Below are positions 52,319 to 60,941 of a DNA stretch of 64,000 nt, piece after piece. Position 1 is the stretch's first letter. The number at the start of each line of letters is the position of its first letter. A program made the position numbers and the translations under genes. The DNA comes from Gammaproteobacteria bacterium (GTDB lineage: Bacteria; Pseudomonadota; Gammaproteobacteria; Pseudomonadales; Pseudohongiellaceae). Under the pieces are notes generated by a model, which saw only the letters and a program-made list of their open reading frames with translations, ran no database searches and had not been told where the DNA came from. The stretch is taken from contig JAJFKE010000010.1 in the NCBI GenBank assembly GCA_021773355.1, positions 1 to 64,000 of the forward strand. The letters run 5' to 3'.

Positions 52319-52421
52319 TCGTATCCAGTTATTCTAGAACCAGCTATTTGCGATTCTGCAAATAGCTCTCCAGATGTGGCAGGACTTGTAAGTCATCGAC
52401 AGGTCAATTTGCGGTCTAGAT

Positions 52422-52922
52422 TTATTTACTAAGGCCAGCGCTGATTCTCTGCAGTTTTGATTCAATACCCTCATTGAAATCTATCGACAATTCCTGCAAT
52501 AAACTTTCAAGGTTAGAACGAATATTCTTAGTCACATGCATTTCTTGTTCAGAGCCCGCGACTTTTACGGTCAGTCTCTCCATCTCCTCCTGCTGCAGCT
52601 TTTCAGCCGCCAGTTCAGAGTCCTTGATTTTTTGCCTTAAACTTTCGAGTTGTTCAGTGAGCCCGGGATTTGTCTTCATCCAGGTCCTAACGTTTCTAAG
52701 CGGTTGCACTACCTTGTCTCGCCATTCGGTGGAAAAATCGATAATTTCTCGCAACAGCCTTTGATCCACTTCGCCGAAGCGGCTTCCGTACCAATAGCAA
52801 AATAAGATTAGATTTATATCGACGTGAAACTCGTCCTGTAATTCTAGGCAGGCATCGGCAACCCCTTCCTGCTCATACAGTCCGATGGAAAAATCCCAGA
52901 ATAATTGAGCTTTGTTTGGCAT
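52422..52922 (-). CDS. TIGR02444-family protein
   Basis: A 166-residue cytoplasmic protein matching the TIGR02444/DUF2390 family: FWDFSIGLYEQEGVADACLELQDEFHVDINLILFCYWYGSRFG. The second half is a charged, heptad-like helix (QLESLRQKIKDSELAAEKLQQEEMERL) that is probably coiled coil. The family is common in marine Gammaproteobacteria; function unknown. It is divergent from mpl. Confidence 0.85.
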   Translation of the reverse strand: MPNKAQLFWDFSIGLYEQEGVADACLELQDEFHVDINLILFCYWYGSRFGEVDQRLLREIIDFSTEWRDKVVQPLRNVRTWMKTNPGLTEQLESLRQKIKDSELAAEKLQQEEMERLTVKVAGSEQEMHVTKNIRSNLESLLQELSIDFNEGIESKLQRISAGLSK

Positions 52923-53021
52923 TATTGGACTCGTTACTGTCTTAGGGCTCCTATGCTACCGGAGTTTTATGCTATAAACAGCACTCCATAGATCTAAGCT
53001 AGTGCACACCGAGAGCAGTCC

Positions 53022-54473
53022 ATGCACGTACATATTTTGGGCATTTGTGGCACGTTTATGGGCAGTCTGGCGATATTAGCCAAGCAGCTCGGATATCGTG
53101 TTACTGGCAGCGACGCCAACGTATATCCTCCCATGAGTACCCAGTTACAAGATCTGGGCATCGATCTAATGGAGGGCTTTCGCCCCGAGCACCTGTATCC
53201 AGAACCGGATCTAGTTATCATCGGCAATGCGCTTTCACGAGGCAATCCGGCGGTGGAGCATGTGTTGAACGAGGGTCTGAATTACACCTCGGGGCCACAG
53301 TGGTTGGCTCAATACGTACTGCACGACCGTTGGGTGCTTGGTGTAGCGGGAACTCATGGCAAGACCAGTACCAGCGCCATGCTAACCTGGATTCTCGAGT
53401 ATGCAGGTATGAAGCCTGGATATCTCATCGGCGGCGTAACCAATAATATGCCCCATTCCGCCGACATTGGCGATTCAGCATTTTTCGTAGTCGAGGCAGA
53501 TGAATATGATAGTGCCTTCTTCGATAAGCGTTCAAAGTTTGTACATTACTCGCCACGCACGGCAATTTTGAATAATCTGGAGTTCGATCATGCCGACATA
53601 TTCGAAAACCTGGAGGAGATCGAGAAACAATTTCACCATATGGTTCGAACAGTTCCTGGTAATGGTTTGCTTATTGTGCCCCATGGCGAAGCTACTATAG
53701 AGATGGTGTTACGCATGGGTAGCTGGACCCGAAAGCAGCAATTTGGAATAGCTGTGCCTGAAGAAGTATGTAGGAAGTTGGCAGCGAATGGCGGGGTATT
53801 CTGGAATGCCAAGCTTGGGAACGGCCAGGGTTCTGAGTTTGAGTTAATAAAATATGGTCAGGGTGCCACCGGCGAGGTTATGAGTCGTACCCAGATTAAT
53901 TGGCAGATGACCGGTGTCCACAATGTAAAAAATGGAATGGCGGCAATAGCGGCGGCACACCATGTGGGGGTTGATGTCCCTGCGGCCGCAGAGGCCTTGC
54001 AGCATTATAAGGGCGTAAAACGTCGCATGGAACTTCGTGGCGAAATGGAAGGTATCAAGGTTTATGATGATTTTGCTCATCACCCAACCGCCATACTCAC
54101 TACCTTACAAGGCATGGCTGCTAAATTAAAATCGGAGCCAGGTTCGTCGCGCCTGATAGCGGTGATCGAACCTCGATCAAATACCATGAAGCTTGGTATT
54201 CATCAATTGCAGTTGGTAGATGCTTGCCAGGAAGCAGACATGGTGGTTTGGCAGAAGCCGGAAAAATCTGGTCTCGATTTTAACGCTCTGGTTGCTGACA
54301 GCAACGTGCCGGGTTATGCGTTTTCTACTGTCGATGAAATTATTGCCTTCCTCGAAGAAAATTCACTGGCTGGAGATCATATTGTTGTAATGAGCAATGG
54401 CAGCTTCGACGGCATACATGAAAAACTGTTGCAAGTTCTGGATCATAGCCCGTCGGGTGCTTCTATTTATTAG
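53022..54473 (+). CDS. mpl: UDP-MurNAc:L-Ala-gamma-D-Glu-meso-DAP ligase Mpl
   Basis: A 483-residue Mur ligase that recycles murein tripeptide onto UDP-MurNAc. The N-terminus MHVHILGICGTFMGSLAILAK is diagnostic for Mpl, with the ATP loop GVAGTHGKTSTSAML, EADEYDSAFFDKRSKF and the linker VYDDFAHHPTAI. The length fits. Downstream lie a TIR repeat and the LON-domain gene; mpl, ubiX and a LON-domain gene are often neighbours in Gammaproteobacteria, here spread over 6 kb. Confidence 0.96.
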   Translation: MHVHILGICGTFMGSLAILAKQLGYRVTGSDANVYPPMSTQLQDLGIDLMEGFRPEHLYPEPDLVIIGNALSRGNPAVEHVLNEGLNYTSGPQWLAQYVLHDRWVLGVAGTHGKTSTSAMLTWILEYAGMKPGYLIGGVTNNMPHSADIGDSAFFVVEADEYDSAFFDKRSKFVHYSPRTAILNNLEFDHADIFENLEEIEKQFHHMVRTVPGNGLLIVPHGEATIEMVLRMGSWTRKQQFGIAVPEEVCRKLAANGGVFWNAKLGNGQGSEFELIKYGQGATGEVMSRTQINWQMTGVHNVKNGMAAIAAAHHVGVDVPAAAEALQHYKGVKRRMELRGEMEGIKVYDDFAHHPTAILTTLQGMAAKLKSEPGSSRLIAVIEPRSNTMKLGIHQLQLVDACQEADMVVWQKPEKSGLDFNALVADSNVPGYAFSTVDEIIAFLEENSLAGDHIVVMSNGSFDGIHEKLLQVLDHSPSGASIY

Positions 54474-54555
54474 GGAAATGATTGTTTATTACAGAGGAAG
54501 ACTTCACGAGTTGTGTCTGTCCAGAGTTTGTGGCAATTTCATAGACAAAGGTCAA

Positions 54556-54813
54556 GGGATCCTCTGGTTAACTCCAAACTGCCTCTGGCTTTTGGCTTGT
54601 TCTGAGGTTGAGGCGTCTCTTTGAAGGCATGCGTTGGCCTGTCGAGAAGAGACAAGGAAAAGATTGGGGCAAGCCGGTGCCTCGAAGGGCGCGGCCTGAA
54701 GCGCCCATCTTCGCCGTTGCCGTTGTTGCTAAGGGAGTGACCATTAGCGGCAAACGGCGTCTAGAATCTGTACGCTTCAGGTCACGCAAATTTGGAGTTA
54801 ATCGGAGAATCCC
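54556..54813. repeat. MITE-like TIR repeat, family 1, long copy
   Basis: Ends GGGATCCTCTGGTTAACTCC (54556-54575) and its inverse (54791-54813) form a terminal inverted repeat of about 23 bases with a few mismatches. The interior is nearly identical to 33206-33371 plus about 92 extra bases near the left. A GGGCGC...GCGCCC hairpin and a longer stem including CGGCAAACGGCG can form. No TA duplication remains. The right terminal repeat lies 9 bases before the LON-domain start, and its GGAG may act as the ribosome site. Confidence 0.85.
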
Positions 54814-54822
54814 GAGTACCGT

Positions 54823-55437
54823 ATGAGTAAGCTTCAAGAAATTCCATTGTTCCCACTACATCTTGTTATGTTTCCAGGAGGTAGATTGGACCTGCAGATA
54901 TTCGAGCGTCGCTATATCGATCTTGTGCGACATTGCATGCGCACAGAGACGGGTTTTGGTGTGTGTTTGCTGAAGGAAGGCATGGAAACAATCGAGGGTG
55001 GGGGCACGCAGACGATTCACCGAGCCGGCACCTATGCGCGCATCATCGATTGGGATCAATTGCCTAGCGGTTTACTGGGAATTACCATCGAAGGCAGTGC
55101 CAAATTTATCATCGACGATTGTTGGCAGGCCGAAAGCGGTGTATTGACGGCTAAGGTCTTGTTTAGTGAGAACGATAGTGTGGGCAAACAGACAATACCT
55201 GTGGATGATGATTTTGTAGCACTGTCAGATCTATTGCAGAGCTTGGAAAGCCACCCCCTGGTTGAGCAGAAAAATCTAAAGATCGACTACGACAACCTCT
55301 GGGATCTCGGTTGGCGACTGGCAGAATTGATCCCTGTCGAGAATGCCAAGAAACAGCATTTGCTGGAATTGGATGATCCTTGGGAGCGGATCGAGAACAT
55401 CGAGCAGCTGGTGTCAGATTTAGCCAATGAAACCTAA
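54823..55437 (+). CDS. LON substrate-binding domain protein
   Basis: A 204-residue standalone LON N-terminal (PUA-like) domain: IPLFPLHLVMFPGGRLDLQIFERRYIDLVR and FGVCLLKEGME are the family signatures. It has no ATPase or protease domain. These proteins are thought to bind unfolded or regulatory proteins. A TIR repeat precedes it by 9 bases; another repeat starts right at its stop (55435-55437). Confidence 0.88.
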   Translation: MSKLQEIPLFPLHLVMFPGGRLDLQIFERRYIDLVRHCMRTETGFGVCLLKEGMETIEGGGTQTIHRAGTYARIIDWDQLPSGLLGITIEGSAKFIIDDCWQAESGVLTAKVLFSENDSVGKQTIPVDDDFVALSDLLQSLESHPLVEQKNLKIDYDNLWDLGWRLAELIPVENAKKQHLLELDDPWERIENIEQLVSDLANET

Positions 55438-55632
55438 GGAGGCTCTGAACAAGTCTATGACCTCTCTGGCCTACAGCCAATTCTGCTATCAAGACGTACT
55501 TTCGCCGGGCCTGTCAAGAAACTGCGGCGTTGTCGCGCTTGACAATGGAATAACCATTACCTGCGTACGACGCCTTGCTTCAGCGCGCGCCAGACTCCCG
55601 CAGAGTGGTCATAGACTTGTTCAGAGGCTCCC
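55438..55632. repeat. MITE-like TIR repeat, family 2
   Basis: Ends GGAGGCTCTGAACAAGTCTA (55438-55457) and, inverted, TAGACTTGTTCAGAGGCTCC (55612-55631) form a terminal inverted repeat of about 25 bases with one mismatch. The interior, about 145 bases, has no frame of note. It differs from family 1. It starts immediately after the stop codon of the LON-domain gene. No transposase. Confidence 0.8.
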
Positions 55633-55695
55633 TAAACTTGCTTGTCAGGCTCCTGCATAGAGAATGGAGAATTTAGTAAGAGGTAAGCCAGCATT

Positions 55696-55917
55696 ATGTT
55701 GTCCAATCTCATAGATGCTTCAAACTGGACTCATGAACAATGGCTGGCAGCCAGTATTTTGTTATTCGCTGTATTGTCCATACTAGTGGTGTTGCATCGC
55801 ATGCTCAAAATTTTCCGCATGACACGTAAGTCCAGCTATCAGCCCAACCTACGCCCGTTAAGGCGAAGACGTTTTCGAAATGAAGTTGAATCCACGAAGC
55901 ACGATGATGAAGATTAA
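55696..55917 (+). CDS. Small single-helix membrane protein
   Basis: A 73-residue protein with one hydrophobic helix (residues 17-39) and a basic tail (PLRRRRFRN). AAGAGG lies about 11 bases before the ATG. It overlaps the start of the trypsin-like protease gene, implying co-translation. No family recognised. Confidence 0.55.
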   Translation: MLSNLIDASNWTHEQWLAASILLFAVLSILVVLHRMLKIFRMTRKSSYQPNLRPLRRRRFRNEVESTKHDDED

Positions 55918-56734
55918 GTTGGGAAGCGCCTACCGGGTATTGTTGCTGATGCTCAGTTGTTTGGTAATGACGAGCCCGCATGCAATTATCATTCGTCATG
56001 ACGTGGGGCCGGCGCGCTATGAGGTAAGAAGTAGCGAATACCCTGCAGTATTTTTTCTGGAACAACAAGGTAATAGAAAAGTTTGTGCGGCCACCGTTAT
56101 TCATCAGCGATGGGCGCTTACCGCGGCACATTGTGTGAATCAAACCATGATGGCTAACGCCATGCGCAACGGGCTTAATTTCGGAGTTAGGGTTGCAGGT
56201 CAGAAAAGAGATATCGACGCTGTGATCGTGCATCCAAATTTCGATGTGCTAGCGAATTCGGATGTGGATCTTGCTTTGCTTCGTTTCAAACTGCCCTCTG
56301 TTTCTCCCAGGCCAGTGCCGTTGCAACTAAGCAAAATCGAGATAGGTGCCACAGTCAGCATACTTGGCTGGGGCTATTTCGGATTAGGCACAACCGGCAG
56401 ACAGTACAACGATGGAACGTTGCGTCTTGCCATGAATCGAATCACCGAGGTGGATCGCCATCTGAAGATAGTGTTCGACGACCCAAGAGATGCAGCTGAC
56501 TTGGCTCTGCCGCTTGAGGGAATGCCTGGTTTGGGCGACAGTGGTGGTCCCGCTTTCTTGCATGCCGAAACAGGCTTGCACCTTGCGGGAATCACCGTAG
56601 GTGAACTTGAAGGCGTCGATTTTTCCGAGGAAACACAGGGAAAATATGGTGCTGTCGCAGTGTACGAAAGGGTGTCGCAACATATAGACTGGATCGAAAC
56701 GGTAATAGGTAGCTCAGCGCCTTTCGATAGCTAA
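55904..56734 (+). CDS. Trypsin-like serine protease (S1)
   Basis: A secreted S1 protease of about 276 residues with a signal peptide (ending SPHA). The triad is intact: His in TAAHC, Asp in DVDLALL and Ser in GLGDSGGPAF. The start is ATG 55904 (or 55907), overlapping the small membrane gene. It probably degrades periplasmic or environmental protein. The first Cys pairs normally seen are reduced. Confidence 0.9.
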   Translation: MMKIKLGSAYRVLLLMLSCLVMTSPHAIIIRHDVGPARYEVRSSEYPAVFFLEQQGNRKVCAATVIHQRWALTAAHCVNQTMMANAMRNGLNFGVRVAGQKRDIDAVIVHPNFDVLANSDVDLALLRFKLPSVSPRPVPLQLSKIEIGATVSILGWGYFGLGTTGRQYNDGTLRLAMNRITEVDRHLKIVFDDPRDAADLALPLEGMPGLGDSGGPAFLHAETGLHLAGITVGELEGVDFSEETQGKYGAVAVYERVSQHIDWIETVIGSSAPFDS

Positions 56735-56810
56735 GCTATTACAGCGTCACTTACAGAAATCGTTAGCCCTAGCAGGAAACGGCCTGGCTGGAAACAGGAA
56801 AATTAAAGCA

Positions 56811-57560
56811 ATGATTAAGAAAATATTTATATCGATTTTATTTCTACTGCTACTTGTGGTTGGAGGGATGTTTTTTTACTTCGACTCTATAGTGAAAAGC
56901 GGTATCGAGGTAGCAGGCTCCAGCGTATTGGGCACTGCAGTAACAGTAGATTCAGTATCGGTATTTCCGCTAAACGGAAGGGGAAGCATAAGTGGACTTA
57001 GAATCGATAACCCTGAGGGCTTTAACTCGCAATACGCCTTTGAATTGGATTCTGTATCGGTAAATATCAATGCGAGGTCTGTGTTTACCGATGTAATAGA
57101 GATTGAATCCATAACTGTTATACAGCCAACGATTACCTATGAAACGAAAATCACTAGCGATAATATTCGAACTCTATTAGCCAATCTATCCTCTGACGGT
57201 TCCTCAGGAGTGGAGGCTTCGGCGGCCGCAGAAGATGGGAAACAAATCATAATTCGCGAACTACGCATTCTCGATTCGCAGCTAAATTTTGTCGCGGCAG
57301 TGGTGACTGCCCCTGTCCCGCTAGCTGATATTCACATGCAGAATATTGGTGCAGAAGGTGAATCTACCAGTATGGTGAATGCTGCACGTTTGGTTTTGGC
57401 TGAACTGAGCCGCTCAATCCTGAATGCCGATTTGCCCAGTCTCGATACGCTGCGCGAGTCTGTAGAGGATCGATTAGAGGACGGTGTAGAGAAGGTGGAG
57501 GAGGCGGTTGGCGCAACTGTTGAGGAATTAGGCGGGCGCCTGCGCGGCATATTAAATTAG
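56811..57560 (+). CDS. AsmA-like membrane-anchored protein
   Basis: A 249-residue protein with an N-terminal anchor (residues 5-26) and beta-rich repeats of AsmA-like type (VDSVSVFPLNGRGSISGLRIDNPEGF, DSVSVNINARSVFTDVIEIESITV). The C-terminal 50 residues are helical and acidic (RESVEDRLEDGVEKVEEAVG). The family members help lipid transfer or membrane integrity, but this short form is uncharacterised. Confidence 0.75.
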   Translation: MIKKIFISILFLLLLVVGGMFFYFDSIVKSGIEVAGSSVLGTAVTVDSVSVFPLNGRGSISGLRIDNPEGFNSQYAFELDSVSVNINARSVFTDVIEIESITVIQPTITYETKITSDNIRTLLANLSSDGSSGVEASAAAEDGKQIIIRELRILDSQLNFVAAVVTAPVPLADIHMQNIGAEGESTSMVNAARLVLAELSRSILNADLPSLDTLRESVEDRLEDGVEKVEEAVGATVEELGGRLRGILN

Positions 57561-57600
57561 TTAGAGATGAGGGTTAAGTGCAGCGCCCAAGGTTCAGGTC

Positions 57601-58431
57601 TTAATCAGCAATTTCCGATCCGCAGTAGTTCTGTTCACCGGGTAAAAATTGACTGGTCCTGCCGCTTACACGGTAGGCCACCAGTCCCACCCATTCTTTG
57701 ATAGCAACGCCAAGCGTTGAGAGATTACCTCCGAAGGCGAACTCCACTCGCATCAGGTTGTCTTTGTTTGAGTAGTGATCTACTGGATAGGGCTGCACAG
57801 CCCACCCTTCCTTGCAGAATACCCCGATAGAGCGTGGCATGTGAAATGCCGAAGTCACCAATAGCCAGTTTTCACCTGCCTGAGGTGAAACCAATAGTTT
57901 GCTATTCTGTGCGTTCTCAGAAGTATTTCGCGACTCACTTTCATAGATGATTGCGCGTTCGGCCAAACCCAGTTGATCGAATAGAATTCTGGCCATTTCT
58001 GCTTCTTTGAATTCCTGTTCTGTGACGGAGCCACTGCCACCGGTGAATACCAGTTGTGCAGCGGGATATAGCCTGGCCAGATACAGGAAGTTGGTAATCC
58101 GATCGGCAGCGCCGCCTAATTCTGCCTGCTGCCATGTATTCGACATACGCGGAGAAATTGCACCACCCAGAACCACGATCCCTTCCACTTCGCGCGGCAA
58201 GGCAGCATTGCTAGTGAATCGATTTTCCAGAGGTGCTATCAGCCATTCACCGACGGGGAAGAAGCCTATAAGTAATAGCAGCAGAGCGCAGGCCGCCAAC
58301 AGGGAGCGAGAAAGCTTCTGCCATTTTAGTAGCGCTGCCAGCCATGCCGAGACTCCCAATATTACGATAAGGCTATCCGGGGAGATTAACGCCCAGACTA
58401 TCTTGGAGGCGAAAAAGAAAACAGTATCCAT
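57601..58431 (-). CDS. YdcF/ElyC-like DUF218 membrane protein
   Basis: A 276-residue protein with two N-terminal helices and a DUF218 domain: GIVVLGGAISPR, FTGGSGSVTEQEFKEAEMA, YESESRNTSENA and TSAFHMPRSIGVFCKEGW. It resembles ElyC/YdcF, which affect envelope and lipid-carrier metabolism. The start at 58431 is preferred over a GTG two codons upstream. It is convergent with the AsmA-like gene. Confidence 0.88.
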   Translation of the reverse strand: MDTVFFFASKIVWALISPDSLIVILGVSAWLAALLKWQKLSRSLLAACALLLLLIGFFPVGEWLIAPLENRFTSNAALPREVEGIVVLGGAISPRMSNTWQQAELGGAADRITNFLYLARLYPAAQLVFTGGSGSVTEQEFKEAEMARILFDQLGLAERAIIYESESRNTSENAQNSKLLVSPQAGENWLLVTSAFHMPRSIGVFCKEGWAVQPYPVDHYSNKDNLMRVEFAFGGNLSTLGVAIKEWVGLVAYRVSGRTSQFLPGEQNYCGSEIAD

Positions 58432-58582
58432 GCACACCCGCTTTGGCGCTTAATCTGTGAATAAGGTCTTGAATGCTATCCTAATTTACCCAAGAGCACA
58501 TCGACAATTTTAGGTCGGTTTGTGGCAATGAATTTGCTACTATCTATTGACTGAAACAACTACAAGCAAGCAGGAGTTAGGC

Positions 58583-59062
58583 ATGACGATTCAAGTCGGA
58601 GACAAGGTACCATCGGTTAATTTTAAGCATATGACTGCGGAAGGACCGAAAGATATAAGCAGCGATGAAGTTTTTGCAGGCAAGAAGGTAGTGTTCTTTG
58701 CCGTACCTGGGGCTTTTACTCCTGGTTGTTCCATGACTCATTTGCCAGGATTTGTGGTAAATGCGGACGCGCTAAAAGCCAAGGGCGCGGATTCAATCGT
58801 CTGTATGTCCGTTAACGATGCCTTTGTTATGGGAGCCTGGGGTCAGGCGCAGAACGCCGAGGAAATCCTGATGCTTGCCGATGGAAATGGCGACTTTACT
58901 TCTGCTATTGGGCTGGAACTTGATGCCAGCGGTTTCGGCATGGGAAAACGCGCACAGCGTTTCGGAATGATTGTAGAGGACGGTACGGTTAGCTACCTCG
59001 GTATTGAAGCGCCCGGGGAAATTAAAGTTAGCTCTGCAGAAACAATGCTGGAACAGCTCTAG
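58583..59062 (+). CDS. Peroxiredoxin, Prx5 type
   Basis: A 159-residue Prx5-like peroxiredoxin reducing peroxides. The peroxidatic Cys49 lies in PGAFTPGCSMTHLPGF. AGGAG precedes the ATG at 58583 and this start matches the family; the longer frame from 58547 does not. The distinct VGDKVPSVNF N-terminus and GLELDASGFGMGKRAQRFG block agree. Six bases before the M48 gene. Confidence 0.93.
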   Translation: MTIQVGDKVPSVNFKHMTAEGPKDISSDEVFAGKKVVFFAVPGAFTPGCSMTHLPGFVVNADALKAKGADSIVCMSVNDAFVMGAWGQAQNAEEILMLADGNGDFTSAIGLELDASGFGMGKRAQRFGMIVEDGTVSYLGIEAPGEIKVSSAETMLEQL

Positions 59063-59068
59063 GCATTC

Positions 59069-60133
59069 ATGCTCTGTCGGATTTCTCACTGCATTGCACT
59101 CAATTCACTGTTGTTGCTAGCGGCATGTGCGACGACGGTAACCCCGCGCACCGAGATTGAAGGCAGAGCTTTACTTGAAGAACGACATATTCAACGCAAC
59201 ATCGCTCTCGAACAAAATACCAAAGATAGAAATCGTATTCAGAATGTGGCATTTCCATTGCTGCAGGCAAGCACCGAATTTTGTGAGCCAGATGTTGTCT
59301 TCAGCATCGGATTGGATGTTGCAACAGTCAATGATTTCGATGAATCGTTCCAACGTTCCGCCAGAGAAGTTTTGTCCGCAGCCGAGGTCGTCACCGTAAT
59401 TGCTGTGGTGGACGATGGGCCAGCAGCTGAAGCTGGACTGCAAGTAAAAGACTCGATTATTGCGATCAACGACAATCCAATTGTTACCGGCCCCAATTCA
59501 TCAATCATCTATAATAATTTGTTAGAAGAAGAGTTGGCCAACGACGAAAATATTGTGCTAAGGGTTCAGCGTGGCGAGGAAAATCTAGATTTCGCGATTC
59601 GCGCAGTTAGTATTTGTGATCAGAATGTTGAACTGGCGCTGGAAGACGATCTGAATGCTTACGCCGATGGCGATAGCATTTACATTACGCGGCGCATGTT
59701 GCGCTTCACCGATACCGATAAAGAACTGACGCTGGTTATTGCTCACGAGCTTGCCCACAACATAATGAACCACGTCAGCAAACAGAGACAAAACTACTCA
59801 TTGGGTGCCTTGCTCGATTTGGCCGCTCTAAGTCAGGGCGTTGATACCTCCGGCATGTTTGGCGATCTTACTGGCAAGGCATATTCCCAAGCATTCGAAG
59901 CGGAAGCGGATTATGTGGGAATGTACCTGATGGCCCGCACCAATATGGATCTCGACGGGGCCAGTAATTTCTGGCGACGAATGGCGGTAGAGAGCCCAGC
60001 CAGTATTGATTCCCATAGCGCCTCGCATCCCGCTACGGCGGAGCGATTTCTGGCTCTGGAGCAGGCGATAAAGGAGATAAACGAAAAGAAGAGGGCAGGA
60101 CTTCCGCTCAATCCCGAATTGAAAAACAACTGA
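59069..60133 (+). CDS. M48-family metalloprotease lipoprotein with PDZ-like insert
   Basis: A 354-residue lipoprotein (lipobox LAAC, Cys20). Residues 100-180 have a PDZ-like block (VVDDGPAAEAGLQVKDSIIAINDNP). The metal-binding HELAH motif is at 226-230 and the third ligand Glu in FEAEADYVGMYLM. It resembles periplasmic quality-control proteases of the BepA/LoiP type but with an added PDZ. It lies 6 bases after the peroxiredoxin stop. Confidence 0.9.
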   Translation: MLCRISHCIALNSLLLLAACATTVTPRTEIEGRALLEERHIQRNIALEQNTKDRNRIQNVAFPLLQASTEFCEPDVVFSIGLDVATVNDFDESFQRSAREVLSAAEVVTVIAVVDDGPAAEAGLQVKDSIIAINDNPIVTGPNSSIIYNNLLEEELANDENIVLRVQRGEENLDFAIRAVSICDQNVELALEDDLNAYADGDSIYITRRMLRFTDTDKELTLVIAHELAHNIMNHVSKQRQNYSLGALLDLAALSQGVDTSGMFGDLTGKAYSQAFEAEADYVGMYLMARTNMDLDGASNFWRRMAVESPASIDSHSASHPATAERFLALEQAIKEINEKKRAGLPLNPELKNN

Positions 60134-60165
60134 ATAAAATCACTGGCAAAGATGCAGGGTGAAAT

Positions 60166-60876
60166 ATGATCGCAGAAAATATTGAATACAAGGACGATGA
60201 TGTTTTGTTGGAAGCTTATGTGGCCTATCAGGAATCGGAGTCTCAGAAGCCTGTTGTTCTGGTGGCTCATGACTGGAGCGGTAGACGGGAATTTGCCTGC
60301 AAGGCAGCGGAACGGATAGCGGCAATGGGTTATGTTGGCTTTGCCTTGGATATGTATGGAAAGAATGTGTACGGCGCCGATGGTGATGCTGAAGGTAATG
60401 CGGCTTTAATGAATCCTTTTGCCAGTGATCGATCTGTTCTGCGCAAACGCATGACCGCTGCCTTGAGTGCCGCGCGTGCTATACCTCAGGTAAATGCCAG
60501 TGAGGTTGCAGCAATGGGCTACTGCTTCGGCGGAATGTGTGTGTTGGAACTGGCACGATCTGGCGCCGATGTTCGCGGTGTGGTGAGTATTCACGGCATT
60601 CTGGCGCCCGGCGAAATTAGCAATGAGAAGATTGCCGCCAAGGTTCTGTGTTTGCACGGTCATGATGACCCTATGGTTTCACCCGATCAGGTCTTGGCAT
60701 TCGAAACGGAGATGAATGAAGCAGGGGTCGATTGGCAGTTACACAATTACGGCCAAACCATGCATGCATTTACTAATCCGGCGGCAAACAATCCAGCCTT
60801 TGGTACGGTGTACAGTGAAACGGCAGCGCGCCGAGCCAAGCAATCTTTGAAAAATTTTCTGGATGAAATATTTTAA
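60166..60876 (+). CDS. Dienelactone hydrolase family protein
   Basis: A 236-residue alpha/beta hydrolase with the nucleophile Cys in MGYCFGGMC, Asp in GHDDPMVS and His in MHAFTNP, the Cys-Asp-His triad of dienelactone hydrolases. No aromatic-degradation genes are adjacent, so the substrate is uncertain. It follows the M48 gene and precedes a DASS transporter, possibly in one transcript. Confidence 0.92.
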   Translation: MIAENIEYKDDDVLLEAYVAYQESESQKPVVLVAHDWSGRREFACKAAERIAAMGYVGFALDMYGKNVYGADGDAEGNAALMNPFASDRSVLRKRMTAALSAARAIPQVNASEVAAMGYCFGGMCVLELARSGADVRGVVSIHGILAPGEISNEKIAAKVLCLHGHDDPMVSPDQVLAFETEMNEAGVDWQLHNYGQTMHAFTNPAANNPAFGTVYSETAARRAKQSLKNFLDEIF

Positions 60877-60941
60877 CAGCTGTTATGTTTCAATTCTAAG
60901 CGCAGAAAGCTAATAGCAAATAACAAGAATAAGGGATATCC

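Noticed and set aside
54608-54826. 72-residue frame across the 54.6-kb repeat
   Set aside because: It lies in the repeat interior, is disrupted by the deletion in the other copy, and has no family match.
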